64,000 nucleotides of DNA. Source: Leptospira sanjuanensis. GTDB lineage: Bacteria; Spirochaetota; Leptospiria; Leptospirales; Leptospiraceae. This document shows, piece after piece, positions 1 to 20,830 of the stretch; the stretch's first letter is position 1, and each line of letters opens with the position of its first letter. The notes beneath the pieces were generated by a model. It ran no database searches and had not been told where the DNA came from. It worked only from the letters and a program-made list of their open reading frames with translations. Location of the stretch: NCBI RefSeq assembly GCF_022267375.1, contig NZ_JAIZBH010000001.1, positions 1,408,001 to 1,472,000 of the forward strand. The letters run 5' to 3'. The position numbers were made by a program, and so were the translations under genes.

Positions 1-1
1 T

Positions 2-574
2 GCGACATTTTTACTGCCCGGGATCGGTTTTTCTTTAGCTTTTTATTTCATTGTGAAACTGATACCGAAACGAAACTTTTCCTTTTTTCCATTTTGTATT
101 CTTACGAATCTTTTATTCTTGCTTTTCGCCGTCTTATTTGCGCTTTCGGATCGCCTTATCGAGTATCATTTTTATGGAATGTTTGACTCGAATTTCACGG
201 AACAAATCGTTCTATTCCTGAACTTTTTGCGATTCTTTCTGATTCTTGGAGTTTCCTCCTTTGCGGAGATGAAAGTTATTGAATATTCCACAAACATAAG
301 ATTACAATTTCGTTATGTATTTCTTGTCGCTTTGGTCTCCGGCCTTTCGGGTGTCGTCGTTTTTTTCGGAGCTGCGGATTGGATTCAAGATGCCTTTGAT
401 TTTTTTCGTTTAAAGGGGGAAACGAACCAAGAATTCCGCGATTGGAACGTAATTTCGATTCGATTTACTTGTTTCGTTTGGACCTTGATCCACGGATGTA
501 TCACGGTCATTTTTATTTGGGCCGGAGAGGATGAATTCGAGTCGGAATTTTTGCCGGCAAATTCGAATTCTTAA
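2..574 (+). CDS. Multi-pass membrane protein, 5' end cut by window edge
   Basis: The frame is open from the first bases of the window through the GTG at 53, and the codons before it encode more hydrophobic sequence (TFLLPGIGFSLAFYFI). The true start therefore probably lies outside the window. About five hydrophobic segments are visible, the last near HGCITVIFIWAG, followed by an acidic tail. I recognise no family or catalytic motif. Because it is truncated, the function cannot be judged. It reads in the same direction as the next two genes, and a hairpin lies just downstream at 610-631. Confidence 0.7.
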   Translation, partial: ATFLLPGIGFSLAFYFIVKLIPKRNFSFFPFCILTNLLFLLFAVLFALSDRLIEYHFYGMFDSNFTEQIVLFLNFLRFFLILGVSSFAEMKVIEYSTNIRLQFRYVFLVALVSGLSGVVVFFGAADWIQDAFDFFRLKGETNQEFRDWNVISIRFTCFVWTLIHGCITVIFIWAGEDEFESEFLPANSNS

Positions 575-609
575 AACGGGATCCAGGATTCTTTTACGCA
601 GACTTTTTA

Positions 610-631
610 GACTTAGAGTCGGCTCTAAGTC
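610..631. terminator. Perfect 9-bp hairpin, possible terminator
   Basis: GACTTAGAG and CTCTAAGTC pair perfectly around a TCGG loop, 35 bases after the stop of the truncated membrane gene. No uninterrupted T run follows directly; the nearest is GTTCGTTTTT about 10 bases on. It may be a weak terminator or simply a structured 3' end. Confidence 0.4.
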
Positions 632-719
632 GATAGGATCGTTCGTTTTTGATCGCAAGGTGTTGCCGTTTTAGTCTAACTTGTAAAAGACATCGGAGTC
701 GTGAAGTAGGCATTCTAAG

Positions 720-1736
720 ATGAAGTTGAAACTCAGCGTTCTCGATCAATCCCCCATCCGCAAAGGCGGAACCGCAAGACAGGCGATTCAGGAAACCGTG
801 GGGCTTGCGCGACTTGCGGATCGTCTGGGATACACCCGTTATTGGGTATCAGAACATCATAATATTCAAGGTCTTGCAGGTTCCACTCCGGAAGTTTTGA
901 TCTCGCATCTCGCCGGCGAAACGCAGAGGATTCGTGTTGGCTCAGGAGGTGTGATGCTTCCGAATCATAGTTCTCTCAAGGTAGCGGAGAATTTTAGAAT
1001 GCTCGAAACTCTTTTTCCCGGGAGAATCGATCTCGGTCTTGGTCGCGCCTCGGGCAGCGATCGTCTTACCGCTTCCATCTTGAATCCCGGCGCTCAATTC
1101 GTTCGAAACGATTTCGGACAACAGCTTTTGGATCTGCAATGTTTTCTGACCGATACGGCCGAGGCGGATTCGATTCAAACGAAGGTGAAGGCGATTCCGA
1201 AAGCGGAAACCGTTCCCGAACTTTGGGTTCTTACTTCCAGCGGAGAAAGCGGTTTGCTTGCGGCGAACTTCGGTCTTGCTCTTTCGTTCGCGCATTTTAT
1301 CAATCCGTTCGGAGGACCGAATGCGGTACGAGCGTATAAGGAACGGTTTCAACCTTCGGATGCATTCGATTTTCCGCAAGCAAGTATCGGCATCTTCGTC
1401 CTCTGTGCGGAAACGGAACGCAAGGCGGAAGAATTGCAAGCCGTGATGGACAAACAACTTTTGAACATCGGCAAAGGAATCAGCGAAGGGGTCGTTTCGT
1501 ACAAAGAGATTTCCGGTCATTCTTACTCTGAATTTGAAAAGGCAGTCATCGCGCAGAATCGGGGCAGAATGGTGGCCGGAACTCCGGACAAGGTCAAAGA
1601 AGAGATCTTGAATCTTACGGCGGATTACGGCGTGGATGAAGTGGTCGTAACTACGATTTGTTACGACTTTGAGGATCGCCTGCGTTCGTATCAATTGCTT
1701 GCGGATGTTTTTGATTTGGAACCGATTCGGTTTTGA
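720..1736 (+). CDS. LLM-class flavin-dependent oxidoreductase
   Basis: This 338-residue protein is a luciferase-like (F420/FMN-type TIM barrel) monooxygenase. The N-terminus LSVLDQSPIRKGG followed by the YWVSEHHN motif near residue 41 is typical of the MsnO8/YhbW branch of the family. The GVMLPNHSSLKVAE stretch and the FPGRIDLGLGRASG loop fit the flavin-binding barrel. Full length for the family. The substrate cannot be deduced. It stands 145 bases from the upstream gene and 78 from ftsK, so it may be transcribed alone. The ATG at 720 is the natural start, since homologues begin at the first beta strand. Confidence 0.88.
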   Translation: MKLKLSVLDQSPIRKGGTARQAIQETVGLARLADRLGYTRYWVSEHHNIQGLAGSTPEVLISHLAGETQRIRVGSGGVMLPNHSSLKVAENFRMLETLFPGRIDLGLGRASGSDRLTASILNPGAQFVRNDFGQQLLDLQCFLTDTAEADSIQTKVKAIPKAETVPELWVLTSSGESGLLAANFGLALSFAHFINPFGGPNAVRAYKERFQPSDAFDFPQASIGIFVLCAETERKAEELQAVMDKQLLNIGKGISEGVVSYKEISGHSYSEFEKAVIAQNRGRMVAGTPDKVKEEILNLTADYGVDEVVVTTICYDFEDRLRSYQLLADVFDLEPIRF

Positions 1737-1814
1737 ATTCTCCCTAAATTTCCCTTCCAAAAAACCACAATTAAGTCTCTTTTCTTTTTCCGGGCTCTTT
1801 CCGATACAAATAGC

Positions 1815-4670
<2,856 letters not shown>

Positions 4671-4900
4671 GGGAAGGCGTTTGAAAAACCCAAGATTCCC
4701 ATAGGTGTTCGGAAAAACTCAGCATTTCACTTCGTAAGGGACGTTCGATGGGGGAAGTTTCCCCCTCGCTGCAGCCGCTTTGCGTCTTTCGCTACCCCCT
4801 CTCCGGGAAACTTTTTTTTGGTTCCTGCCCGGACCCGATCCTTTTTTTGAAAAACGTAGGAACTGCTACGCTTCAATTTCGTGCTTCGGTCAAGTGGCGG
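4671..4900. other. Spacer between ftsK and DUF1564 gene with repeat-like content
   Basis: The spacer holds a GGGGGAAGTTTCCCCC palindrome near 4751-4766, followed by alternating CGCT/GCTACC text. It also holds a GTAGGAACTGCTAC imperfect palindrome at 4856-4869. No convincing coding signal is present. The last element resembles the GTGGGAACT motifs elsewhere in the window, so this is probably dispersed non-coding repeat material. Confidence 0.4.
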
Positions 4901-5437
4901 TTAAGAAAACCAGTCTCGGTAATCCAAAACGTAAAAGGTGTCTTTTGGATCGCAGAGTAGCGTTCTTGAAATCGTATTTTTCAAAAGATCGAGGTGTAGA
5001 ATATAACTGTAATTCTTATGAAACGTTGGACCTCCTTCGTTCATCGTTATTACGATACAATCCCCAATCTCGGCCTCTTCCAAGGACAGAAGATAATTGA
5101 AAAGAAAACACCTCGATACGCCGTGCGCTTGGGCTAAGGCTCCGAATAGGGCCCAACTGCCGGTGCTGATTCGAGCATTGATCTTTTTCATTTGATCCTT
5201 GCCCGGACTGGCTTGGTACAAGGTTCTTCCCGCTTTGTTTCCCAGACGTTCGGTCGAAGTTAGAAATTTTCCATATCTTCTCAAAAGATCCGGTATTCTT
5301 TTGGGAAGTTTTTTCCGAACCTCGACGGGATATCGAATCAAAATCTCTTCCGGAATCATGAGGCTTACTACGATCGTACTGTTTTCCTGAAGACGCGATC
5401 GGATGTGAAAATCCGAATTTAGCAATAATACTCCCAT
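4901..5437 (-). CDS. DUF1564 family protein
   Basis: The 178-residue protein starts [19 protein letters not shown], the signature opening of DUF1564, a family expanded in Leptospira. It also has the conserved [15 protein letters not shown] block near residues 43-57. The function of the family is unknown, and there is no signal peptide or membrane span. Its centre contains [22 protein letters not shown], which could be a helix-turn-helix-like fold, but this is only an impression. It is isolated, convergent with ftsK, and flanked on both sides by repeat-like spacer, a common setting for members of this multicopy family. Confidence 0.85.
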   Translation of the reverse strand: MGVLLLNSDFHIRSRLQENSTIVVSLMIPEEILIRYPVEVRKKLPKRIPDLLRRYGKFLTSTERLGNKAGRTLYQASPGKDQMKKINARISTGSWALFGALAQAHGVSRCFLFNYLLSLEEAEIGDCIVITMNEGGPTFHKNYSYILHLDLLKNTISRTLLCDPKDTFYVLDYRDWFS

Positions 5438-6472
<1,035 letters not shown>

Positions 6473-6501
6473 AAATCGAAAGTCCCGGAAGGAGCGAAAC
6501 T

Positions 6502-7617
<1,116 letters not shown>

Positions 7618-7623
7618 AATTCT

Positions 7624-8939
7624 TTGGAAAAGAAGTTCTACATCACTACGCTCGGTTGTCCAAAGAACACCGCGGACTCGATGAGCATGCACCATTCTCT
7701 TTTGGAAGAGGGCTTTACGCCGGCTTCTCTTCCGGAAGAATCGGATTTTCATTTTATCAACACCTGCACCTTTATTCAATCCGCGACGGAAGAAACGATT
7801 CAAACGATTCTTTCCGCGGCTCAGGTTAAAAAACAACATCATCAAAAACTCGTGGTAGTGGGTTGTTTTGCGGAACGTTATCCCGATAATATCAGCGCGG
7901 AAATTCCCGAAGTGGATCTGTTTTTCGGAACCGGAAGATACGCCGAAGCGGGAAAAATTCTCCGGGATAAATTTCCCGATCTTTCCCCACCGAAACTCGA
8001 ATTCAACGAAGATCTATTAGAAAGATTGAAACTGTCTTCGGGGATCGAAAACTACTCGAAGCCGTATGCATATGTGAAGGTTTCGGACGGCTGCAACCGC
8101 GGTTGTTCCTTCTGCATCATCCCGTCTTTTCGCGGAAAGTTCAGAGAATCCCCCGTCGACGATATTCTCCGTGATACCGCCCGCGCGATCCGCGCGGGCG
8201 CCAAAGAAATCTGCCTCGTCTCTCAAGACACCGTATATTACGGAAGGGATTCGGAAGTTCTTTTGGATATGGTTCGCAAAGTTTCCGAAATCGATTCTTT
8301 GGAAATTTTGAGACTTCTGTATTTGTATCCGGATAAAAAAACGGAAAAGTTGATCCGCCTCATGGGTCAAACTCCGAATATCGCTCCGTATCTCGAGTCC
8401 CCTTTGCAACACGTTTCCTCTAAAATTTTAAAAAGTATGAACCGTGCCGGAGAAAGTTCTTATTTCAAAGACCTTTTTTCGCTCGCAAGAGAAGTAAAAC
8501 CTGGATTGGAAATCCGCACTTCGTTTATCATCGGTTATCCGGGAGAAGACGCGGACGACGTAGATCAGATTCTCCGATTTATCGAAGAGACAAGACCGGA
8601 AAAAGTGAATCTCTTTTCTTATTCTCCTCAGGAAGGAACCAGGGGCGCCGAAACCAAACAGACGGTTTCCGAAAAAGAAAAATCCAAGCGAATCAATATG
8701 ATCCGGGATGCCCATCTCGCGATTTTGGAAGAGATTCACGAGTCCAGAATCGGCAAAACCTACGACGCGATCGTGGATGCGATCGAAGACGGACAGGCGG
8801 TCGTAAGAAGACTGCAGGACGCTCCGGAAATGGACGAGGTCGTCTACGTGGACGACGCATCCCTGCTTCCCGGAACGATCGGCAAAGTGAGAATCGATTC
8901 CTTCTACGAGTATGACATGAACGGAACCTGGGTTTCCCA

Positions 8940-8943
<4 letters not shown>
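7624..8943 (+). CDS. rimO: Ribosomal protein S12 methylthiotransferase RimO
   Basis: RimO adds a methylthio group to an aspartate of ribosomal protein S12, using radical SAM chemistry. The 439-residue protein has the N-terminal cluster-binding domain (TLGCPKN, Cys12). The radical SAM motif CNRGCSFC has cysteines at residues 157, 161 and 164. A C-terminal TRAM-like beta domain begins near residue 370. The substitution pattern (CPKNTADS, IIPSFRGKFRE) fits RimO rather than MiaB. The start is TTG at 7624, just after the rodZ-like stop. Its stop overlaps the pgsA start (ATGA). Confidence 0.95.
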
Positions 8944-10672
<1,729 letters not shown>

Positions 10673-10716
10673 CTGGAAAAATACTGGTTAGAATCCTCGA
10701 ATACAGGGAATAAAAA

Positions 10717-11042
10717 ATGACTCTGAACTCAATCATTCTATTACAATTGGCTCAGGCGGCGGGAGAAGGCGACAAGTCCCCTTTTTCCACTCTTCTCCTG
10801 ATCCCGATCATGCTCGTTATCATGTATTTTCTCGTGATCCGTCCTCAAAGAAGCGAAGAAAAGAAACGCAAAGAGATGATCGACAGCCTCAAAAAAGGGG
10901 ACGAGGTCGTAACGTCTTCCGGGATTCACGGTAAAGTCGTGGAAATCAAGGACAACAACGAAGTAGTCGTTCTCAACATCGCAAAGGATACGAACGTTTC
11001 CTTTACGGCAAGCACCGTTTTGAAAAAGAAACAAGCAGACAA

Positions 11043-11046
<4 letters not shown>
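10717..11046 (+). CDS. yajC: Preprotein translocase subunit YajC
   Basis: YajC is the small accessory subunit of the SecDF-YajC complex. The 109-residue protein has one membrane span (LLLIPIMLVIMYFLVIRPQ, about residues 24-42) ending in the family mark RPQRSEEKKRKEM. The basic cytoplasmic part contains LKKGDEVVTSSGIHGKV. It starts 45 bases after trpD, and its last 4 bases overlap the next gene. The downstream secD and secF confirm the assignment. Confidence 0.94.
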
Positions 11047-11832
<786 letters not shown>

Positions 11833-11833
11833 A

Positions 11834-14704
<2,871 letters not shown>

Positions 14705-14705
<1 letters not shown>

Positions 14706-15970
14706 TGACCTTCCTCCCGGAAAACATTCGGGAGGAAATGCGCAAGCTCTCCTTCTTATCCACGGGCGAAAGTTCTCCGAACCCGCCCGTTTCTTGTATC
14801 ATCACCGACATCGAAAATAAAAAAATCTTAGCAAAAGGTCGAACCTCCCCGACCGGCGGACCCCACGCGGAACGGAACGCATATTCAGAATTTGTAAAGA
14901 ACGGCTTGGCGGGAACGGCGCATAACGTTTGGGTCACGCTCGAACCCTGTACGCATCACGGAAAAACCCCTCCCTGTCTTGATCTGATTTTAGAACACAA
15001 GCCGAAGACCTTGTATTACGGCTGGAAGGACGTAAACCCACTCGTGCGAGAAACGGACGGATTGAAGAAGGTTGAACAAGCGGGAATCTACGTCGTTCAG
15101 GACGAGGGTCTCGCAGAGATCGCCTCCGAAAGTCTGTTCGGATTCGTTTCCCGGATCGAACACAAACGACCTTCCCTGATTTTAAAAACAGCCGTATCGA
15201 AAGAAGGAACTTTTGCGGCGTCGGATAAGAAGCAGATTTTTTTATCGGGGAAACTTTCTCTCCATCTAACATCCCTTTTGCGGGCAAAATGCGACGCAGT
15301 CTTGGTCGGTCCGGGAACTCTGTTTTATGATAAACCGGGTTTGGATTTTAGAATTTTGTCGAAACAATGGCAGGACTTAAGGAACGAATTGCCTGCCTCG
15401 AGCGAACGAATCAATTCCAAAAGTTCCGCAAACGGATTTGCGAACTTACTCAAAAACATTCTCCGATATGGAACGAATGCGGACGTTTTGGACGTTCACT
15501 CGGACGCGAGGACTGCGTATCAACCGTATCGAGTGTTTCTTATATTCGAAGAAAAGAATATATCGTCCGAGTGGATCGAAAAACAGAAAAACATCAACGA
15601 ACAAAACGCGTCTAAGAAATGTATCTTTCTGTTAAAAGAAGGAACGATTCTTTCCGAAGAAACGAAACGCGCATTGTTCTCATTGACCGATCACGAACTC
15701 TTTACGGTTTCGGCGAATCGTCTCGCGGAGGATTGTTTCGCTATTTTTTCCTCGATAGGAATCAATTTACTTCTGGTGGAGGGTGGAAATCTGCTTTATG
15801 AAACCTTCTCCGCAAAAATGCAGGAAAACGATCTCATTCTAAAAATTCAAACTTCTCGATCGATCCAAAACGGGATTCTACCTTCGCTGCAAACGAATGC
15901 GGAAACTCTCCTTTGGAAAACGGATGTGGGAGAAGATAGCTGGGAGGCGCATCGATGTTTACGGGTTTAG
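14705..15970 (+). CDS. ribD: Bifunctional riboflavin biosynthesis deaminase/reductase RibD
   Basis: RibD catalyses the second and third steps from GTP to riboflavin, pyrimidine deamination and side-chain reduction. The 421-residue protein has the zinc deaminase motifs GPHAERNAY (residues 57-65) and [13 protein letters not shown] (about 79-91). The reductase half has [17 protein letters not shown] and [13 protein letters not shown]. The reductase domain is longer and more divergent than usual, with an insert around residues 220-310, but the end motifs are kept. It overlaps ribE by 16 bases. Confidence 0.93.
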
Positions 15971-16560
15971 TGGAAACGACCGGAAAAATTTTAGAGATCT
16001 CCGACACGCCGGACGGAAGAGGATTTCTCGTAGAAACGACTTGGGTTCAACCCGACATCAAACTAGGAGATTCGATATCGGTGAATGGATGTTGTCAAAC
16101 GGTGACCGAGTTCGCGAACAGCGGAAATCGTTTTCGATTCTACTCGAGTTTTAAAACCCTCGAACTCACCAACTTCGGTCTTCTCAAAGTAGGGGAAGAA
16201 GTCAACCTCGAGAGAAGCGCTCTTCCTACGACGCGACTCGGAGGCCACTTGGTCAGCGGACACGTGGACGGTACCGGAAAAATTCTTACCAAAGAAGAAA
16301 GGGAGGGCGGCTCCGTAGTCTGTTATACGGTAAAAAACGATTCTTCCCTTTCCCGATATATTGCGCCTCGGGGGAGTATTACCGTGGACGGAATTTCTCT
16401 GACTGTCGTAGATGCGCGCGCGGGAGAATTCGATCTGGTTTTGATTCCTGAAACACTCAAGAAAACCAACGCGAAGTCGTGGAGTTCCAACACGATTCTC
16501 AACTTAGAAATCGATCTCGTGGCCCGTTACTTGGAACAGCTTTTGAAGTCTAAGGAATAG
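15955..16560 (+). CDS. ribE: Riboflavin synthase, alpha chain
   Basis: Riboflavin synthase dismutates two lumazine molecules to riboflavin. The 201-residue protein starts with the family signature [12 protein letters not shown]. It has two lumazine-binding repeats: residues 1-90, with [13 protein letters not shown], and 91-190, with [12 protein letters not shown] and [11 protein letters not shown]. It is complete and of standard length. It is preceded by ribD with an overlap and followed 121 bases later by ribBA. Confidence 0.95.
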   Translation: MFTGLVETTGKILEISDTPDGRGFLVETTWVQPDIKLGDSISVNGCCQTVTEFANSGNRFRFYSSFKTLELTNFGLLKVGEEVNLERSALPTTRLGGHLVSGHVDGTGKILTKEEREGGSVVCYTVKNDSSLSRYIAPRGSITVDGISLTVVDARAGEFDLVLIPETLKKTNAKSWSSNTILNLEIDLVARYLEQLLKSKE

Positions 16561-16566
16561 TTAAGC

Positions 16567-16589
16567 TTTCCAACTAATTCGTTTGGAAA
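16567..16589 (+). terminator. Small hairpin after ribE
   Basis: TTTCCAA and TTGGAAA pair around a 9-base loop directly after the ribE stop. There is no clear T run, so this is at best a weak pause site between ribE and ribBA. I do not see the conserved blocks of an FMN riboswitch in this 121-base gap. Confidence 0.3.
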
Positions 16590-16681
16590 CTGCCTCGAAA
16601 CCTGGATTTGGTTCCAAAGATTTAAGTTTCTGTAGCCAAATTATAGTCCAATAGAAGAGATGGTAAGAATAGAGCAGAACT

Positions 16682-17887
<1,206 letters not shown>

Positions 17888-17902
17888 GACGAATCGAAAT
17901 CG

Positions 17903-17930
17903 AAGTCTTGCCGGAACTCCGACAAGACTT
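17903..17930. terminator. Bidirectional terminator hairpin
   Basis: AAGTCTTG and CAAGACTT form an 8-bp stem, extended by CGG/CCG inside single-base mismatches, with an AACT loop. It lies between the convergent ribBA and DUF4349 genes and could stop transcription from both sides. T runs on either side are short. Confidence 0.65.
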
Positions 17931-17956
17931 TGAATAAAACGGGCGCCTTTTCCTTC

Positions 17957-18877
17957 TTACTTTCGGAGTTTCTTTTGAATCGCCTGATAGGCGACGCCCG
18001 CGTAATATACGGCAACCCCGCCGATGATCAAGAACGGCAACCACCAAATCAAATAATATGTAAGTTGTAGGAACGCATTCAAGAGACCGACGAACGCGTT
18101 CTTATATGCGGGAACTTCGATCTTATCGGGAGCGGTCGGAAGGCTGTAACTGACTGCGATCGTTGCCCACATTACGCGGTCCTTGATCTTCCAGGTTTCG
18201 TGTTCCGCGAGATCGAGTTCGTCTTCGCTGCTTGCGATGGATTCTTCGATCGCCTCCCAGTTCTTGGAGCTTGCTGCGATCTGACTGTTCGCGTTGTTTC
18301 TTCTGGAAAGACGGATCTTTTCACGGGTCATCTTCCGTTTTTGCCAAACCATCCCTTCCGTGTGATCGATCGTGGAGATGTCCTCCGAAAGGAGTGTTCC
18401 TAATTTATCGAGTTCTAATAAAGCTTCGTAGAGTTTCGCCGAACGAACATGAACTCGTGCGCTCATATACGGAGAAGTCGAATTCGAAGCGGAACTGCTT
18501 TCCAAGTAACCGTATTTCGAGATAAAATCCAAAAGTTCCTTTCTCGTTTGGATCAGATCGGAACATTGATACGCAAGTTGAATGTTGTATTCAAGAAGCC
18601 TTTCATTGCCGGCGGAAACTGCGGGTGCGAAAACTTTACCGAGTTGATTCTCCGCTTTATCCGAAGCGAAAAAACTCTGCGAATCGTCCGCATCGGCCGC
18701 TTCTTTCTTTTCCGCTTCGGGCATCGGCGCGGATTTTTTCATATCCGCAGAGCCGACGGATCTGCTCATCACCTCGCTCGGAGGAGCGGAGGAACTGTTT
18801 TTGGATTCTTCGCCTTTGCCACACGCTAAAGCGGATATCAACGAGAATATGAGAATGAATCGAACTATCTGTTTCAA
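17957..18877 (-). CDS. DUF4349 domain lipoprotein
   Basis: The chosen start is TTG at 18877, with GGGAG seven bases upstream. This gives a 306-residue precursor with the signal KQIVRFILIFSLISALAC and a lipobox cysteine. Starts further upstream would run into the tandem array and add a tail lacking signal features. The mature protein has a DUF4349 pattern: NIQLAYQCSDLIQTRKELLD, a GYLESSS turn, the dimer-like ARVHVRSAKLYEALLELDKLG, and a long charged coiled coil. A C-terminal membrane span lies near residues 275-295 (YLIWWLPFLIIGGVAVYY). The function of the family is unknown; it is probably an envelope protein. Confidence 0.82.
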   Translation of the reverse strand: MKQIVRFILIFSLISALACGKGEESKNSSSAPPSEVMSRSVGSADMKKSAPMPEAEKKEAADADDSQSFFASDKAENQLGKVFAPAVSAGNERLLEYNIQLAYQCSDLIQTRKELLDFISKYGYLESSSASNSTSPYMSARVHVRSAKLYEALLELDKLGTLLSEDISTIDHTEGMVWQKRKMTREKIRLSRRNNANSQIAASSKNWEAIEESIASSEDELDLAEHETWKIKDRVMWATIAVSYSLPTAPDKIEVPAYKNAFVGLLNAFLQLTYYLIWWLPFLIIGGVAVYYAGVAYQAIQKKLRK

Positions 18878-18884
18878 AGCGAAT

Positions 18885-18889
18885 CTCCC
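18885..18889 (-). promoter_or_regulatory. Ribosome binding site fixing the DUF4349 start
   Basis: GGGAG on the minus strand stands seven bases before the TTG at 18877. It is the only good site near the signal-peptide start, and it decides against longer open frames. Confidence 0.6.
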
Positions 18890-19005
18890 GATCGAAAACT
18901 TATTGAATTCAACACCTGGATCGACCCGTTTTTTCCTCGAAAACGTTCCGAATTCGACACGAAAGAGAAAGGAACGGCAGAGATATCGGACTGAGAAAGC
19001 CGGAG
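18889..19005. other. Spacer upstream of the DUF4349 gene
   Basis: This short stretch separates the DUF4349 start from the tandem array. It is open on the minus strand but encodes Arg/Phe-rich, unlikely protein. It should hold the promoter of the DUF4349 gene, which I cannot place with confidence. Confidence 0.35.
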
Positions 19006-19256
19006 TCTCTATGGATCGCGAAGATTTCCCAACTTCGTTGTGAGCCATCGGTTTGACGCTTCGCTACCGATCGGCTAATTCGCTCTCTATGGGTCGCGAA
19101 GATTTCCCAACTTCGTTGTGAGCCATCGGTTTGACGCTCCGCTACCGATCGGCTAATTCGCTCTCTATGGGTCGCGAAGATTTCCCAACTTCGTTGTGAG
19201 CCATCGGTTTGACACTCCGCTACCGATTGGCTAATTCGCTCTCTATGGGTCGCGAA
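19006..19256. repeat. 78-bp tandem repeat array, three full copies and a partial fourth
   Basis: The phrase TCTCTATGG recurs with its ATG at 19011, 19089, 19167 and 19245, an exact period of 78. Copies differ at only a few bases: ATGGATC against ATGGGTC, GACGCTTCG against GACGCTCCG and GACACTCCG, and CGATCGG against CGATTGG. Each unit contains ATCGGT and ACCGAT as an inverted pair able to form a hairpin. The array begins just past the pdxH stop, in its 3' untranslated region. Stops occur in the unit in the minus frame I checked, so it is not coding there. Confidence 0.93.
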
Positions 19257-19901
19257 TTAGGGAGCGATTCTGAATTTTCTCCAAGAAGAATCGGACTTTT
19301 TTTCAAAAACGATCCGGTCGTGCAAACGGCTGGAGCGACCTTGCCAGAATTCGATCCTTTCCGGATGGACGGCATAACCTCCCCAGTTACTGGGAAGATC
19401 GATTTCTTTCCCCTCGTATTTGGAAATAAGTTTTTGATAACGTTCCTCTAAGAATTTACGATCCGGAATTTCTTCGCTTTGCGGAGAAGTCGCCGCTCCG
19501 ATTTGGGATTCTCTCGGTCTGGAATGAAAGTATTCTTCCGATTCTTCCCTTGAAACCTTGCTGACGCTACCTTCGATACGGACTTGGCGTTCGAGTTCGG
19601 ACCAGAAAAATACGAGACACGCACGAGGATTCTCATCCATTTCTTTCCCCTTTCTACTCTCGTAGTTCGTGTAAAAGACGAACGAATCGTTCGTGATTCC
19701 TTTGAGCAACACCGTTCTTGCGTCAGGTCTTCCGTCCTTGGAAGCGGTTGCAAGGGTCATGGCGTTGACTTCCGCGACCTCCGATAAAACGGCTTCTTGA
19801 AACCATTTTTGAAAAAATAAAACCGGATCGTTTCCGGCGTCTTCGATGTCCAAAGAGGATAAAGTATAACTCGTTCTGATTTCCGCGATTTTAGAATTCA
19901 T
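19257..19901 (-). CDS. pdxH: Pyridoxamine/pyridoxine 5'-phosphate oxidase
   Basis: PdxH is the FMN enzyme that makes pyridoxal 5'-phosphate. The 214-residue protein has the FMN and substrate motifs DGRPDARTVLLKGI (residues 55-68), FYTNYESRKGKE and IEFWQGRSSRLHDR. It ends in FRIAP, matching the R-x-AP ending of the family. The stop codon sits right at the edge of the 78-bp array. It is divergent from modB, with 224 bases between the starts. Confidence 0.95.
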   Translation of the reverse strand: MNSKIAEIRTSYTLSSLDIEDAGNDPVLFFQKWFQEAVLSEVAEVNAMTLATASKDGRPDARTVLLKGITNDSFVFYTNYESRKGKEMDENPRACLVFFWSELERQVRIEGSVSKVSREESEEYFHSRPRESQIGAATSPQSEEIPDRKFLEERYQKLISKYEGKEIDLPSNWGGYAVHPERIEFWQGRSSRLHDRIVFEKKSDSSWRKFRIAP

Positions 19902-20125
19902 AAGTTCCTTTTAGAAAACACGCAGCCCTTAACAAGAAAAGAAAAATTTAAAGTTCATCGATTCGTTTTTTCCCAAGCCTCTGTCCGTAGAGGAACAAGG
20001 AAGAATGACAAGCGCTTTCTCCGTCGCAGGATAAACGTTCGGTTCGCTGAAAAGAATTCGTTTCCTGGAAGGAATCGATTCTTCTTTGGTTGACCTCGAA
20101 GACTTTCCCGAAGTAATATCCGTGC
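19902..20125. other. Divergent promoter region of pdxH and modB
   Basis: This 224-base spacer must hold both promoters. I see no clear -35/-10 pair, no ModE-like palindrome and no molybdenum-cofactor riboswitch core. Open frames here are short and look unlike protein. Confidence 0.4.
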
Positions 20126-20806
20126 ATGACCGAGTTGGAATGGGAAACGATTCGATATCCGATCGCGCTGACTTTGAGCGTGAGTTTGTTTTCGACATTG
20201 ATCGCCACGATTCTCGGTGTGATCGCCGCGTATCTCCTTTCCAGGTTCCGGTTTTTCGGGAAGGAATTTTTGGACGCGGTCTTGACTCTTCCTCTCGTTT
20301 TGCCTCCAACCGTGTTAGGATATTATCTTTTGGTGTTATTCGGAAGAAACGGGGTCATCGGTTCCTTTCTTTTGGAATCGTTTCGATTCAGCGTACTGTT
20401 TCATTGGTCGGGCGCGGTGATCGCTTCCATCATCGTTTCGTTTCCTCTCGTCTATAGATCCGCACTCTCGTCTTTGGAAGATCTGGACCCGGATTACGAG
20501 GACACGGCAAAAACCTTGGGGAAGGGAAACTTCGCCATCTTTTGGGAAGTGATTCTTCCTTTATCTTGGAGAGGAATTCTTGCGGGCGCAATGCTCGCAT
20601 ACGCGCGCGGGATGGGAGAATTCGGAGCCACGTTGATGATAGCGGGAAACATTCCCAAACGAACGCAAACCCTTTCGCTTGCGATTTACGACGCGGTTCA
20701 ATCGGGAAACGACCAGGTCGCGTTCCATCTGGTGATTCTGACTTCGATTTTGTCCGTCCTGATTTTGACGGTATCTACGCGGATCTTTCGGAAATCACAT
20801 TGGTAA
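20126..20806 (+). CDS. modB: Molybdate ABC transporter permease ModB
   Basis: ModB is the inner-membrane channel for molybdate. The 226-residue protein has five hydrophobic spans and the ABC permease EAA loop, EDTAKTLGKGNFAIFWEVIL. RGMGEFGATLMIAGNIP follows, the typical ModB/CysW-type ending of that loop. ALTLSVSLFSTLIATILG near the start and TLPLVLPPTVLGYYLL are family blocks. It is first in a modBAC order, where many bacteria have modABC. No modE regulator is adjacent. Confidence 0.92.
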   Translation: MTELEWETIRYPIALTLSVSLFSTLIATILGVIAAYLLSRFRFFGKEFLDAVLTLPLVLPPTVLGYYLLVLFGRNGVIGSFLLESFRFSVLFHWSGAVIASIIVSFPLVYRSALSSLEDLDPDYEDTAKTLGKGNFAIFWEVILPLSWRGILAGAMLAYARGMGEFGATLMIAGNIPKRTQTLSLAIYDAVQSGNDQVAFHLVILTSILSVLILTVSTRIFRKSHW

Positions 20807-20830
20807 TTTAGAATATAAGGAAATACTGAT

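Noticed and set aside
4748..4960. 70-codon plus-strand frame between ftsK and DUF1564
   Set aside because: It runs over repeat-like spacer and the end of the opposite gene, and has no ribosome site.
16561..16681. FMN riboswitch upstream of ribBA
   Set aside because: The gap is short and lacks the conserved RFN blocks and multi-helix layout; only a small hairpin is visible.
19006..19256. CRISPR array reading of the 78-bp repeats
   Set aside because: The entire 78-bp unit repeats, so there are no unique spacers, and no cas genes are present.
19902..20125. Molybdenum-cofactor riboswitch or ModE site upstream of modB
   Set aside because: No recognisable core or palindrome was found.
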